Position numbers and translations under genes: made by a program. From Micromonospora chersina (GTDB lineage Bacteria; Actinomycetota; Actinomycetes; Mycobacteriales; Micromonosporaceae): a stretch of 64,000 bases of DNA. Location of the stretch: contig NZ_FMIB01000002.1 of the NCBI RefSeq assembly GCF_900091475.1, positions 5,332,001 through 5,396,000 of the forward strand, given 5' to 3'. The notes under the pieces are model-generated. The model ran no database searches. It had not been told where the DNA came from and saw only the letters and a list, made by a program, of their open reading frames with translations. Every line of letters begins with the position of its first letter. Position 1 is the stretch's first letter. This document shows positions 18,420 through 26,597 of this stretch, one piece after another.

Positions 18420-19076
18420 TCAGGCCGGCGGCAACGCGATCCAGGTGGCCCGGGCCTGCCCGAGCAGCGCTCCGTCCGGGCCGTAGAGGCTGGAGTGGAC
18501 CTCGGCCTTGCGTCCTGAGCCGCCCACCATGGCCCCGGTCACCACGCACTCGTCGCCGGGGCGCGGCAGCGCCGTGACCTGCGCGGCGATCCGACCCAGC
18601 ACGTACGGGCGGCCGGGCGCGATCACCGCCCAGCCGCCGGGGCAGTCCAGCGCCGCCCAGACGGTGGCCGGCACCACCTCGGCCGGGGCGCGGAACGGCG
18701 CGGCGGTCCGCCCGTCGGGCAGCCGGCCCGGGAAGATCCGCAGCCCCGCCGGGTTCGCCGGCCCGCAGACGTAGCAGCCGGGGAAGGGATGGTCCACCAG
18801 ACCCGGGTACGCCTTCGCGGCGGCCTCGGCCGTCGGCCGGTCCACCGGCGGCACCACGGCGTCGACCGGCTCGACCCGGCGTACCTGGGCGATCACCTGG
18901 CCGTCCGGGTCGCGGATCTCGCCGTCGGCGGCGGTCAGCGGGGTCTCCAGCGGGGGCGGCTTGCGCAGGGTGACCTCCACCGGGCCCCGGTCGTCCACCG
19001 CGGCGGCGAAGATCCCGGCGCTCCAGCCGCCGTTGCCCGAGCCCTCCGGTCCGTGGAAACGGGACTCGATGATCAT
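18420..19076 (-). CDS. hotdog-fold thioesterase-like protein
   Basis: 218 residues. The motif HPFPGCYVCGPANP (about 93-106) and WAALDCPGGWAV are characteristic of a family of actinobacterial hotdog-fold proteins; the likely role is a CoA-thioester hydrolase or binding protein, not demonstrated. The N-terminal half shows GNGGWSAGIFA and LRKPPPLETPL. It is divergent from the olsB-like gene across a 175-base gap in which I see no further gene. Confidence 0.75.
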   Translation of the reverse strand: MIIESRFHGPEGSGNGGWSAGIFAAAVDDRGPVEVTLRKPPPLETPLTAADGEIRDPDGQVIAQVRRVEPVDAVVPPVDRPTAEAAAKAYPGLVDHPFPGCYVCGPANPAGLRIFPGRLPDGRTAAPFRAPAEVVPATVWAALDCPGGWAVIAPGRPYVLGRIAAQVTALPRPGDECVVTGAMVGGSGRKAEVHSSLYGPDGALLGQARATWIALPPA

Positions 19077-19251
19077 GTGGCACCTCCGGGTTCCGACCGC
19101 CGGCCTCGTCGCCGGGTCCGCCCGGGCAGCCTCGCACGCGGGCTCCGGCCCGCCGCAGGTGAGGGGGTGTGCCGGTGCGCCGGCCGCCGTTCACCGGATC
19201 GACACCCCTCATCCCAGGGGCCGGCAACCCGGGCACCTTACACAGATACCC

Positions 19252-20079
19252 ATGGCCGTTCTGCACGCCGCTGGCGCACCCCTCACGACCAGCGGATACA
19301 CCCTGCTGATCGCCGACGACCCGACAGTGGTCGCGGCCGCGCAACGCCTGCGTCACGAGGTGTTCGCCAGCGAACTCGGCGCCACCCTGCACCCGGGGGC
19401 CGCCGGGCTCGACACCGACGAGTTCGACGCCCACTGCGACCACCTGGTCGTGCTGCGCGAGGGCACCGACGAGGTGGTCGGCACCTACCGGCTGCTGCCG
19501 CCCGGACGCACCGACCGCCGGTACGCCGACGGCGAGTTCGACCTGGCCCCGCTGGCCCCGCTCCGCGACGACCTGGTCGAGGCGGGCAGGTCCTGCGTGC
19601 ACCCGGACCACCGCTCCGGCGCCGTGATCAACCTGATGTGGGCCGGGATCACCCGCTACCTGCACCTGCGCGGCTCCCGGTGGCTGGGCGGCTGCGCCTC
19701 GGTGCCGGTGAGCGACGGCGGGACCGCCGCCGCCGAGGTCTGGTCCCAGGTCACCGCCCGCCATCTGGCCCCGCCGCCGCTGCGGGTGACGCCCCGCCGG
19801 CCCTGGTTCGCCGAGGCCCCCGCCACCGCCGACCCGGAGTTGTCGCCCGACGGCTCCAGGTCGGGGCGCGGCGACAGACGCGCCGAGCTGGAGTTGTCGC
19901 CCGCCGAGCGCCGGGCGCTGGTCCCGCCGCTGCTGCGCGGCTACCTGCGGCTCGGCGCCTGGGTCTGCGGGGAGCCGGCGTACGACCCGGACTTCGACTG
20001 CGCCGACTTCTACGTGCTGTTCTCGCTGGACCGGATGAACCCGCGCTACCTGCGGCACTTCCTGGGTGCGGCGGCGTGA
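19252..20079 (+). CDS. OlsB-like ornithine N-acyltransferase (GNAT)
   Basis: 275 residues. Family landmarks of the OlsB / hemolysin-like acyltransferases: AAQRLRHEVFASELGA (about 28-43), DTDEFDAHCDHLVV (about 55-68), VVGTYRLLPP, EAGRSCVHPDHRSGAVI (about 119) and LGGCASVPV. It would transfer an acyl chain from acyl-ACP to ornithine to give lyso-ornithine lipid. The next gene, overlapping by GTGA, is a PlsC-type acyltransferase that could add the second chain. An 18-codon palindromic insertion bounded by 14-base direct repeats lies in its C-terminal half (19836-19903). Confidence 0.78.
   Translation: MAVLHAAGAPLTTSGYTLLIADDPTVVAAAQRLRHEVFASELGATLHPGAAGLDTDEFDAHCDHLVVLREGTDEVVGTYRLLPPGRTDRRYADGEFDLAPLAPLRDDLVEAGRSCVHPDHRSGAVINLMWAGITRYLHLRGSRWLGGCASVPVSDGGTAAAEVWSQVTARHLAPPPLRVTPRRPWFAEAPATADPELSPDGSRSGRGDRRAELELSPAERRALVPPLLRGYLRLGAWVCGEPAYDPDFDCADFYVLFSLDRMNPRYLRHFLGAAA
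19836..19903 (+). repeat. in-frame palindromic insertion with 14-bp flanking repeats
   Basis: GGAGTTGTCGCCCG occurs at 19836-19849 and 19890-19903, exactly 54 bases apart. Between them lies a hairpin: CTCCAG (19854-19859) with CTGGAG (19888-19893), and GGCGCG (19865-19870) with CGCGCC (19879-19884). The reading frame is kept. Confidence 0.7.
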
Positions 20080-20990
20080 CCGGCGACGGGCTGTGGCGCC
20101 CCGCGTCGGGCTGCGGGCCGCGCTGTCTGCCGGCGGCCACCGCGCCGGACGTGTCGCTGCCGCGCCGGGCGGGGCGGCTGCTCGGCGTACTCGCAATGCT
20201 GCTGGCCGGGGTCGGCCTGGCCGCGCTGCTGCCGCTGCTGCCGGCAGGGGTCCGGCGGGCCGCGCTGCGCGGCTGGGCCCGGTGGACGCTGCGCGCCCTC
20301 GGCGTGCGGCTGCTGGCGCGCGGCCGCCTGCCGCGCGGGCGGGCGCTGCTGGTCGCCAACCACGTCTCCTGGCTGGACGTCCTCGCGGTGCTCGCGGTCG
20401 CCCCCGCCCGGATGCTGGCCAAGCGGGAGGTCCGCGACTGGCCGGTGGTGGGCGCGCTGGCCGCCGCGGCCGGCACGGTCTTCGTGGACCGGTCGCGGCC
20501 GCGGGAGCTGCCGGCAACCGTCGGCCGGGTGGCCGCTGCGCTGCGCGCCGGGCACTCCGTGGCGGTGTTCCCGGAGGGCACGACCTGGTGCGGCGCGGCG
20601 CCCGGCTGCCGGCCCGGCCGGGGTTTCCGGCCGGCCGTCTTCCAGGCCGCGGTGGACGCCGGGGTGCCGGTCGTCCCGCTCGGGCTGGGCTACCGGTACG
20701 CGGGCGACCCGAGCACCCTGCCCGCGTTCCTCGGCGAGGAGACGCTCTGGGAGTCGGCCCGCCGGGTGCTGGCGGCCCGGGACCTGACCGTGGCGGTGAC
20801 GGTGGCCGCCGCGCTGCACCCGGCCGGCGGGGCCGACCGGCGGGCGCTGGCGCGGGCGGCGGAGTCGGCGATCCAGCCGGCCCCGGTCCGCGCGCCGGTC
20901 CGGCGCCGGGCGACGACCGGCGTGCGGATCGTCCGGCCGGTGGCGCCGCCGCCGGTGGGGGCGGAGGTGGGGCTGGACCTGGTGGCCTGA
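20076..20990 (+). CDS. PlsC-family 1-acylglycerol-3-phosphate / lyso-ornithine-lipid acyltransferase
   Basis: 304 residues from a GTG overlapping the previous stop. It has an N-terminal hydrophobic stretch (about 32-55), then the acyltransferase motifs NHVSWLDVLA (the H-x4-D motif, about 92), FVDRSRPREL, and VAVFPEGTTW (about 161). A paralogous role as OlsA is inferred from the coupled olsB-like gene; ordinary phosphatidic-acid synthesis is the alternative. The C-terminal 40 residues are Pro/Arg-rich and probably disordered. Confidence 0.85.
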   Translation: MTGDGLWRPASGCGPRCLPAATAPDVSLPRRAGRLLGVLAMLLAGVGLAALLPLLPAGVRRAALRGWARWTLRALGVRLLARGRLPRGRALLVANHVSWLDVLAVLAVAPARMLAKREVRDWPVVGALAAAAGTVFVDRSRPRELPATVGRVAAALRAGHSVAVFPEGTTWCGAAPGCRPGRGFRPAVFQAAVDAGVPVVPLGLGYRYAGDPSTLPAFLGEETLWESARRVLAARDLTVAVTVAAALHPAGGADRRALARAAESAIQPAPVRAPVRRRATTGVRIVRPVAPPPVGAEVGLDLVA

Positions 20991-21017
20991 CGCGAACGCG
21001 ACACAGTCGCGACAGTC

Positions 21018-21047
21018 TTGTTCAGTCGCGATGTATCGCGTTATGCT
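21018..21047 (+). promoter_or_regulatory. promoter with PadR-type palindrome
   Basis: A -35-like TTGTTC (21018-21023) and a -10-like TATGCT (21042-21047) are 18 bases apart. Between them lies the palindrome CGCGAT-GT-ATCGCG (21027-21040), a good site for repression by the PadR protein encoded in the same operon. Confidence 0.6.
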
Positions 21048-21100
21048 TCTCCCATCACTCGACGCGCCGCCGACCGGCGTGTCACCGAGGGGAGGACGCC

Positions 21101-21940
21101 ATGACCCGCTGGAAGGTCGACGGTCCGCAACGGATCACCCTGGACGAGCCGGTCACCCGGCTGGACGTCCGGCTCATCAGCGGCCGCCTCAACGTGGTCG
21201 CCTCCGACGGGCCGGCCCGGGTGGACGTCACCCGGGTCAGCAGCCAGCCGGTCATCGTCGAGCTGCGCGACGGCCGGCTCGTCGTCGCCCACGAGCGCCC
21301 GCCCCGCTGGCCCGGGATGCTCTGGTGGCTCGGCCAGCTCGGCCGCCGGTTCCGGGCCGAGGTCTCCATCGCCGTCCCCGCCCACGTGCTGGCCGACCTG
21401 CAACTGGTGGACGGCTCGCTGGTCGCCTCCGGCCTGCGCCGGGACACCCGGGTCGACGTCACCTCCGGTCAGGTCACCCTCATGGGGCTGCGCGGTCACA
21501 CCTCGGCGAAGGTCACCTCGGGCCCGGTCGAGGCGCTCGGCGTCGGCGGCGACCTCAACCTGGAGACGGTCTCCGGCGAGCTGATCCTCGCCGACAGCGC
21601 GCCCGAGCGGGTGCGTGCCCACGCCGTCTCCGGGTCCATCACCTGCGACCTGGACAACCCGCGCGGCAGCGAGATCCGGCTCAGCGCCATCTCCGGCAGC
21701 ATCACCGTCCGGGTCCGCGAGGACAGCGACCTCACCGTCCACCTGCACACCACCTCCGGCCGGATCACCAGCGGCTTCCCGCAGGTCAGCGCCGGCCAGC
21801 ACGGGTTCGGCGCGGTGAAGGACAGCCACGGGGTGCTCGGCGGGGGCGCGGGTAAGCTCTGGGCGTCCGCGACCTCCGGCAGCATCGCGCTGCTCGCCCG
21901 TCCCATCGAGGACGCCGACGACGTGGAGGAGCTGCCGTGA
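21101..21940 (+). CDS. DUF4097 beta-strand-repeat protein
   Basis: 279 residues rich in short beta-strand repeats such as LISGRLNVVAS, VTSGQVTLMGL, TVSGELILAD, AVSGSITCDL, ITVRV and TTSGRI. This is the repeated pattern of DUF4097 adhesin-like domains. There is no signal peptide, so it is cytosolic or membrane-peripheral. GGGGAGGA precedes the ATG. It overlaps the PadR start by GTGA; the pair DUF4097-PadR is common in actinobacteria and suggests a role in envelope-stress sensing, although that is inference. Confidence 0.88.
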   Translation: MTRWKVDGPQRITLDEPVTRLDVRLISGRLNVVASDGPARVDVTRVSSQPVIVELRDGRLVVAHERPPRWPGMLWWLGQLGRRFRAEVSIAVPAHVLADLQLVDGSLVASGLRRDTRVDVTSGQVTLMGLRGHTSAKVTSGPVEALGVGGDLNLETVSGELILADSAPERVRAHAVSGSITCDLDNPRGSEIRLSAISGSITVRVREDSDLTVHLHTTSGRITSGFPQVSAGQHGFGAVKDSHGVLGGGAGKLWASATSGSIALLARPIEDADDVEELP

Positions 21941-22563
21941 CCGCCGTGTTCAGTCACGGGCGGCTCCGGCTCTACCTGCTCAAGCTGCTCGACGACGGGC
22001 CGAAGCACGGCTACGAGCTGATCCGCCTGCTGGAGGACCGCTTCCTCGGCCTCTACGCGCCCAGCGCCGGCACCATCTACCCCCGTCTGCAACGGCTGGA
22101 GGTGGAGGGGCTGGTCAGCCACACCGCCGCCGGCGGCCGCAAGGTCTACGAGATCACCGACGCGGGCCGCGCCGAGCTGCGGCAGCGCGCCGAGGAGCTG
22201 GCCACCCTGGAATCGGACATCACCGCCTCCGTCGAGGACCTGTCGGCGCTGGCCGGCGAGATCCGCACCGAGGTACGCGGCTCCGTGCGCGACCTGAAGC
22301 GGGAGCTGCGCGAGGCGGCCCGGCAGACCCGCCAGGCCCGCTGGGCGCCCCCGCCCCCGCCGACCACCCGCCCGCCGCGCAACGGCGCTCCCGGCCCGGC
22401 CGCGGAGTCACCCCTGCTCGCCGAGTTCGACAAGCGGCTGGCCGCGTTCACCGTCGAGGTCGGCGCGCTGGTGCGGGCCGGGCGGCTCACCGACACCCAG
22501 CTCCGTACGGCCATCCGCCTGCTCGACGGCGCGCTGGACGGCCTGCGCCGGCTGCTCCGCTAG
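21937..22563 (+). CDS. PadR-family transcriptional regulator
   Basis: 208 residues from a GTG. The winged-helix domain reads LRLYLLKLLDDGPKHGYELI followed by YAPSAGTIYPRLQRLEVEGL and GRKVYEITDAGRAEL, the hallmark of PadR. The C-terminal half is a helical, basic and Pro-rich region (about 85-205), longer than the minimal family. It is coupled to the upstream DUF4097 gene and is probably autoregulatory through the CGCGAT-GT-ATCGCG site. Confidence 0.92.
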   Translation: MTAVFSHGRLRLYLLKLLDDGPKHGYELIRLLEDRFLGLYAPSAGTIYPRLQRLEVEGLVSHTAAGGRKVYEITDAGRAELRQRAEELATLESDITASVEDLSALAGEIRTEVRGSVRDLKRELREAARQTRQARWAPPPPPTTRPPRNGAPGPAAESPLLAEFDKRLAAFTVEVGALVRAGRLTDTQLRTAIRLLDGALDGLRRLLR

Positions 22564-22574
22564 GCGGCCGGCGG

Positions 22575-22592
22575 CTCACAGGTTGTTTCCAG
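22575..22592 (+). promoter_or_regulatory. direct-repeat box ahead of the response regulator
   Basis: CTCACAG (22575-22581) and TTTCCAG (22586-22592) are spaced 11 bases start to start. This resembles the TCACAG-type direct repeats bound by PhoP in Mycobacterium tuberculosis. It suggests autoregulation by the adjacent OmpR-class regulator. Confidence 0.55.
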
Positions 22593-22625
22593 GGTCCACC
22601 CAGCGCGGCCGCAGCGAAAGCGCGG

Positions 22626-23339
22626 ATGATGGGTGCCATGGTGGCTACCCAGACCGAGGCCCGACTGCTCGTCGTCGAGGACGATCCCAACATCCTCGAA
22701 CTGCTCTCCGCGAGCCTGCGCTTCGCCGGCTTCGACGTCGCCACCGCGACCAGCGGCAGCGCGGCGCTCAACGCCGCCAAGGACCACCGGCCCGACCTGG
22801 TCGTGCTCGACGTGATGCTGCCCGACCTGGACGGCTTCGAGGTCATCCGGATGCTGCGCGAGGGCGGCACGCGCACCCCGGTGGTCTTCCTGACCGCCCG
22901 GGACGCCACCGACGACAAGATCCGCGGGCTCACCCTGGGCGGGGACGACTACGTCACCAAGCCGTTCAGCCTGGAGGAGCTGACCGCCCGGATCCGGGCC
23001 GTGCTGCGGCGCACCGCCACCGGCGAGCACGCACCCTCCCGGCTCACCTTCGCCGACCTGGAGTTGGACGAGGAGACCCACGAGGTGCACCGCGCCGGGC
23101 AGCGGGTGCAGCTCTCGCCGACCGAGTTCAAGCTGCTGCGCTACCTGATGCTCAACGCCAACCGGGTCCTCTCCAAGGCGCAGATCCTCGACCACGTCTG
23201 GAACTACGACTTCCGCGGCGACGACAACATCGTCGAGTCCTACATCTCCTACCTGCGGCGCAAGGTCGACAACACCCAGCCCCGGCTCATCCACACCCTG
23301 CGCGGTGTCGGGTACGTGCTGCGCAAGCCGGCGGCGTGA
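22626..23339 (+). CDS. OmpR/PhoB-class response regulator (PhoP/MprA-like)
   Basis: 237 residues. Receiver domain: LLVVEDDPNILELL (acidic pair), phosphoacceptor Asp in LVVLDVMLPDLDGFEV and conserved Lys in DYVTKPFSLEEL. Winged-helix output domain: LSPTEFKLLRYLM, HVWNYDFRGDDNIVESYISY and HTLRGVGYVLRKP, close to the end of mycobacterial PhoP. Starts at 22626, 22629 or 22638 are all possible; none has a strong ribosome site. Its stop overlaps the GTG of the sensor kinase. The order regulator-kinase-HtrA protease recalls mprA-mprB-pepD. Confidence 0.93.
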   Translation: MMGAMVATQTEARLLVVEDDPNILELLSASLRFAGFDVATATSGSAALNAAKDHRPDLVVLDVMLPDLDGFEVIRMLREGGTRTPVVFLTARDATDDKIRGLTLGGDDYVTKPFSLEELTARIRAVLRRTATGEHAPSRLTFADLELDEETHEVHRAGQRVQLSPTEFKLLRYLMLNANRVLSKAQILDHVWNYDFRGDDNIVESYISYLRRKVDNTQPRLIHTLRGVGYVLRKPAA

Positions 23340-24883
23340 ACGCCGTCCACGACGCGAAGGGCTGGCTGCGCAGCGTCCCGCTGCGGGTGAAGCTGGTCGC
23401 CTCGGTGCTGGCGCTGGTCGCCGTGGCGCTGGTGGTGATCAGCTCGCTCACCGCGTTCTTCCTGCACAGCTACCTGGTCGGCCGGGTCGACGACGAGCTG
23501 AACTCCTACCTGGCGCGGGTCGAGCAGTCCTCGCCGAGCGACACGAGCGCGGGCAACGGCCTGCCCAGCGACTACATGGCGGTCTTCGCGACCGCCGGTG
23601 GAGGCAAGCTCTACTACGACAAGTCGCTGGCCGAGGAGGATCTGCCCGGCTCGCTGAGCCAGCTCGACTGGTACCAGCAGCACGCCGACCAGGGGGCCTT
23701 CACCACCGACGCGGCCGACAAGCACCTGCGCTGGCGGGTGGTGATCAAACAGGTCGCGGACGGGCAGTACATCGCCGTCGGGCAGAACATGACCGACATC
23801 GACGTGGCCGTCCGGCAGCTCGTCTGGATAGACCTCCTGGTCGGTGGGGCGGTGCTGATCATCCTGGCGTCCGTCGGGGCGGGCATCGTGCGTACCAGTC
23901 TGAAGCCCCTCGTGGAGATCGAGCGGACCGCGGCGGCCATCGCCGGCGGTGACCTGACCCAGCGGGTGCCCGACCCCGAGGAGGGGCGGGCCTGCCCGAC
24001 CTCCGAGCTGGGCCGGCTCTCCCGGGCCCTCAACGCCATGCTCGCCCAGATCGAGGCGGCGTTCACCGCGCGGGCCGCCTCCGAGGCGGCGGCGCGCAGC
24101 GCCGAGGTGAGCGCCCGGGACGCCGCCGCCTCGGCCCAGGCGTCCGAGGCGCGGGCCCGCCGCTCGGAGGAGCGGATGCGGCAGTTCATCGCCGACGCCT
24201 CGCACGAGCTGCGTACCCCGCTGACCACCATCCGGGGCTTCGCCGAGCTCTACCGGCAGGGTGCGGCCCGGCAGCCGGAACAGACCGCCGGGCTGCTGCG
24301 CCGGATCGAGGACGAGGCGTCCCGGATGGGGCTGCTGGTCGAGGACCTGCTGCTGCTGGCGCGGATGGACCGGGAGCGGCCCATCGCGCTGGCCCCGGTC
24401 GAGCTGCCGGTGCTCGCCTCGGACGCGGTCCAGGCGGCCCGGGCCGTGGAGCCGGACCGCGCCGTCACGCTGGAGATCGAGCCCGGCGCCGGTCCGCTGG
24501 TGGTGCTCGGCGACGACGCCCGGCTGCGCCAGGTGATCGGCAACCTGATGACCAACGCGCTCACCCACACCCCGCCGGACGCCGCGGTGACCCTGCGGCT
24601 GCGGGCGGAGCCGGGGAACCTGGCCGTGGTGGAGGTGGCGGACACCGGTCCCGGCCTCACCCCGGAGCAGGCCGAGCGGGTGTTCGAGCGGTTCTACCGG
24701 GTGGACGCGGCGCGTACCCGGCGGGCGGGCGGTCCGACCAGCACCGGGTTGGGGCTGGCCATCGTCGCCGCGCTGGTGGCGGCGCACCACGGCACCGTCG
24801 AGGTGGCCGAGACGCCGGGCGGCGGGGCCACCTTCCGGGTGCGGCTGCCGCTGCTGCCCGAGGCGCCCGAGCCCGGCGAGTGA
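23336..24883 (+). CDS. sensor histidine kinase
   Basis: 515 residues from a GTG overlapping the regulator stop. Two transmembrane helices (about 17-42 and 165-187) bound an extracytoplasmic sensor of about 120 residues. A HAMP domain (LKPLVEIERTAAAIAGGDLT), an unusual Ala-rich coiled stretch (about 235-285) and the kinase core follow: H-box DASHELRTPLTTIRG, N-box GNLMTNALTH, DTGPGLTPEQ, ERFYRVD and STGLGLAIV. It should phosphorylate the adjacent regulator. Confidence 0.95.
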   Translation: MNAVHDAKGWLRSVPLRVKLVASVLALVAVALVVISSLTAFFLHSYLVGRVDDELNSYLARVEQSSPSDTSAGNGLPSDYMAVFATAGGGKLYYDKSLAEEDLPGSLSQLDWYQQHADQGAFTTDAADKHLRWRVVIKQVADGQYIAVGQNMTDIDVAVRQLVWIDLLVGGAVLIILASVGAGIVRTSLKPLVEIERTAAAIAGGDLTQRVPDPEEGRACPTSELGRLSRALNAMLAQIEAAFTARAASEAAARSAEVSARDAAASAQASEARARRSEERMRQFIADASHELRTPLTTIRGFAELYRQGAARQPEQTAGLLRRIEDEASRMGLLVEDLLLLARMDRERPIALAPVELPVLASDAVQAARAVEPDRAVTLEIEPGAGPLVVLGDDARLRQVIGNLMTNALTHTPPDAAVTLRLRAEPGNLAVVEVADTGPGLTPEQAERVFERFYRVDAARTRRAGGPTSTGLGLAIVAALVAAHHGTVEVAETPGGGATFRVRLPLLPEAPEPGE

Positions 24884-24884
24884 C

Positions 24885-24912
24885 TTTCAGAAAACATTCA
24901 GGCCGGTTCCAG
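24885..24912 (+). promoter_or_regulatory. triple 11-bp-spaced box ahead of the HtrA gene
   Basis: TTTCAG (24885), ATTCAG (24896) and TTCCAG (24907) recur exactly every 11 bases, one helical turn. They lie just after the kinase stop and 34 bases before the protease ATG. They share the core of the box ahead of the response regulator. Confidence 0.6.
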
Positions 24913-24945
24913 GCAGGTCGCAGTGCCAGGGGAGAAGGTGGAGTC

Positions 24946-26463
24946 ATGACCGACCACGAGACCGATCCGCAGCGGTCGCCGGCCCCCGCCGACGCCGAGC
25001 CGTCGCACCCGACCGCCGAGCTGCCCCGCGCCGAGAGCGGGCAGTCGGACACCACCGTCACCCCGGCCGTGGCGCCGGTTCCGGCCGACTCCCCGGCCGC
25101 CGGAACCACCGCCCCGGCTTCCGCCGTCCCGGCTTCGGCCGCTCCGGCGGAGACGCCGGCCGCGCCCGCCGGCCCGTACGCGCCGCCGGCGGCGACGCCG
25201 TACCCGGTCTCCGGGCAGCCGCAGCAGCCGCACCACTGGTACGGGGCGCAGCAGCAGAGCCCCTGGGCCCAGCAGGGCGGCGGCTACCCGTCGCAGGCCG
25301 GCGGCCCGGTCCCGCCGTACCAGGCGCAGCAGCCGTATCCGCAGCACCAGCCGCACCAGGTCCACCAGGCCGGGCAGCCGGTCCCGCCGTGGGGCCCGCA
25401 GCAGCCGGCGCGGCCCAGCCGGGCCGGCAAGTTCATCGGCGCGGGCGCGCTGGCGCTGGCCCTGATGCTCGGTTCCGGCGTGGCCGGCGGCGCGCTCGCC
25501 CTCGCCCTCGACGGCGACCGGACCGTCACCCGCACCTACTCGGCCGCGCCCGTGCTGAACAGCGCCGACCTGCCGAAGATCGCGGCCGCCGTCCAGGACA
25601 GCATCGTCACGATCATGACGGACAGCGGTGAGGGCTCCGGGGTGATCCTCAGCGCCGACGGGTACGTGCTGACCAACAACCACGTGGTCGCCTCCGCGAG
25701 CGGCGACACCGTGAAGGTCGTCTTCGCCGACGGCAAGAGCGCCCAGGCGAAGATCGTCGGCACCGACCCGAAGACCGACCTCGCGGTGGTCAAGGCCAAC
25801 GGCGTGAGTGACCTGAAGGCGGCCAAGTTCGGCGACAGCGACGCCATGCAGGTCGGCGACCAGGTGCTCGCCCTGGGCAGCCCGCTCGGCCTTCAGGGCT
25901 CGGTCACCGCCGGCATCCTGAGCGCCCGCGACCGCACCATCCAGGCCGGCGAGGGCGGCCAGCAGCAGAACCCGCAGCAGGGCGCCAGCTCGATCTCCGG
26001 CCTGCTGCAGACCGACGCCCCGATCAACCCGGGCAACTCGGGCGGCGCGCTGGTCAACACCCGGGGCGAGGTGATCGGCATCAACACGGCCATCGCCACC
26101 GCCGGGCAGGGCAGCAACGGCAACATCGGGGTCGGCTTCGCCATCCCGAGCAACAAGGCCAAGGACGTCGCCGAGAAGCTCCAGCGCGGCGAGAAGATCA
26201 GCCACCCGTCCCTCGGGGTCAGCGTGGCCGGCGCGGAGGACGGCGGCGCGCTGGTCTCCGACGTGGTCGCGGGCAGCGCCGCCGAGAAGGCCGGGCTCCA
26301 GCGCGGCGACGTCATCACCAAGTTCGGCGACAAGGTGATCAACGACTCGAACGACCTGGTCGGCGCCGTGCAGGCCGGCAAGGTTGGGGACCGGGTCGAG
26401 GTCCAGTTCAAGCGGAACGGTTCGACCCAGACGGCAACCGTGACGCTCGCCGAGACGTCATAA
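24946..26463 (+). CDS. HtrA/DegP-type membrane-anchored serine protease with PDZ domain
   Basis: 505 residues from the ATG at 24946, preceded by GGTGGAG. A Pro/Ala/Gln-rich cytosolic region (about 1-155), one transmembrane helix (about 167-187), a trypsin-like domain with catalytic His in TNNHVVAS, Asp in PKTDLAVVK and Ser in NPGNSGGALVN, and a C-terminal PDZ domain (LGVSVAGAEDGG onward). It acts outside the membrane on misfolded envelope proteins. Placement after the two-component pair and the shared boxes imply control by that system. Confidence 0.95.
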   Translation: MTDHETDPQRSPAPADAEPSHPTAELPRAESGQSDTTVTPAVAPVPADSPAAGTTAPASAVPASAAPAETPAAPAGPYAPPAATPYPVSGQPQQPHHWYGAQQQSPWAQQGGGYPSQAGGPVPPYQAQQPYPQHQPHQVHQAGQPVPPWGPQQPARPSRAGKFIGAGALALALMLGSGVAGGALALALDGDRTVTRTYSAAPVLNSADLPKIAAAVQDSIVTIMTDSGEGSGVILSADGYVLTNNHVVASASGDTVKVVFADGKSAQAKIVGTDPKTDLAVVKANGVSDLKAAKFGDSDAMQVGDQVLALGSPLGLQGSVTAGILSARDRTIQAGEGGQQQNPQQGASSISGLLQTDAPINPGNSGGALVNTRGEVIGINTAIATAGQGSNGNIGVGFAIPSNKAKDVAEKLQRGEKISHPSLGVSVAGAEDGGALVSDVVAGSAAEKAGLQRGDVITKFGDKVINDSNDLVGAVQAGKVGDRVEVQFKRNGSTQTATVTLAETS

Positions 26464-26484
26464 CACCAGACCTGCCTCCTCCAC

Positions 26485-26538
26485 GGGCGGCGGGTGACGG
26501 AGCCAAGGGGGTTGGTTCCGTCACCCGCCGCCCTTTTT
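26485..26538 (+). terminator. canonical terminator of the HtrA gene
   Basis: A perfect 17-bp stem (26485-26501 with 26517-26533), 15-base loop, followed by TTTTT (26534-26538). This is the clearest intrinsic terminator in the window. Confidence 0.95.
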
Positions 26539-26597
26539 CGTGTCCTCACCCGCACCGGGTGAGGACGTCTCACCCCGTCCGGCGGCACCCTCGGTGC

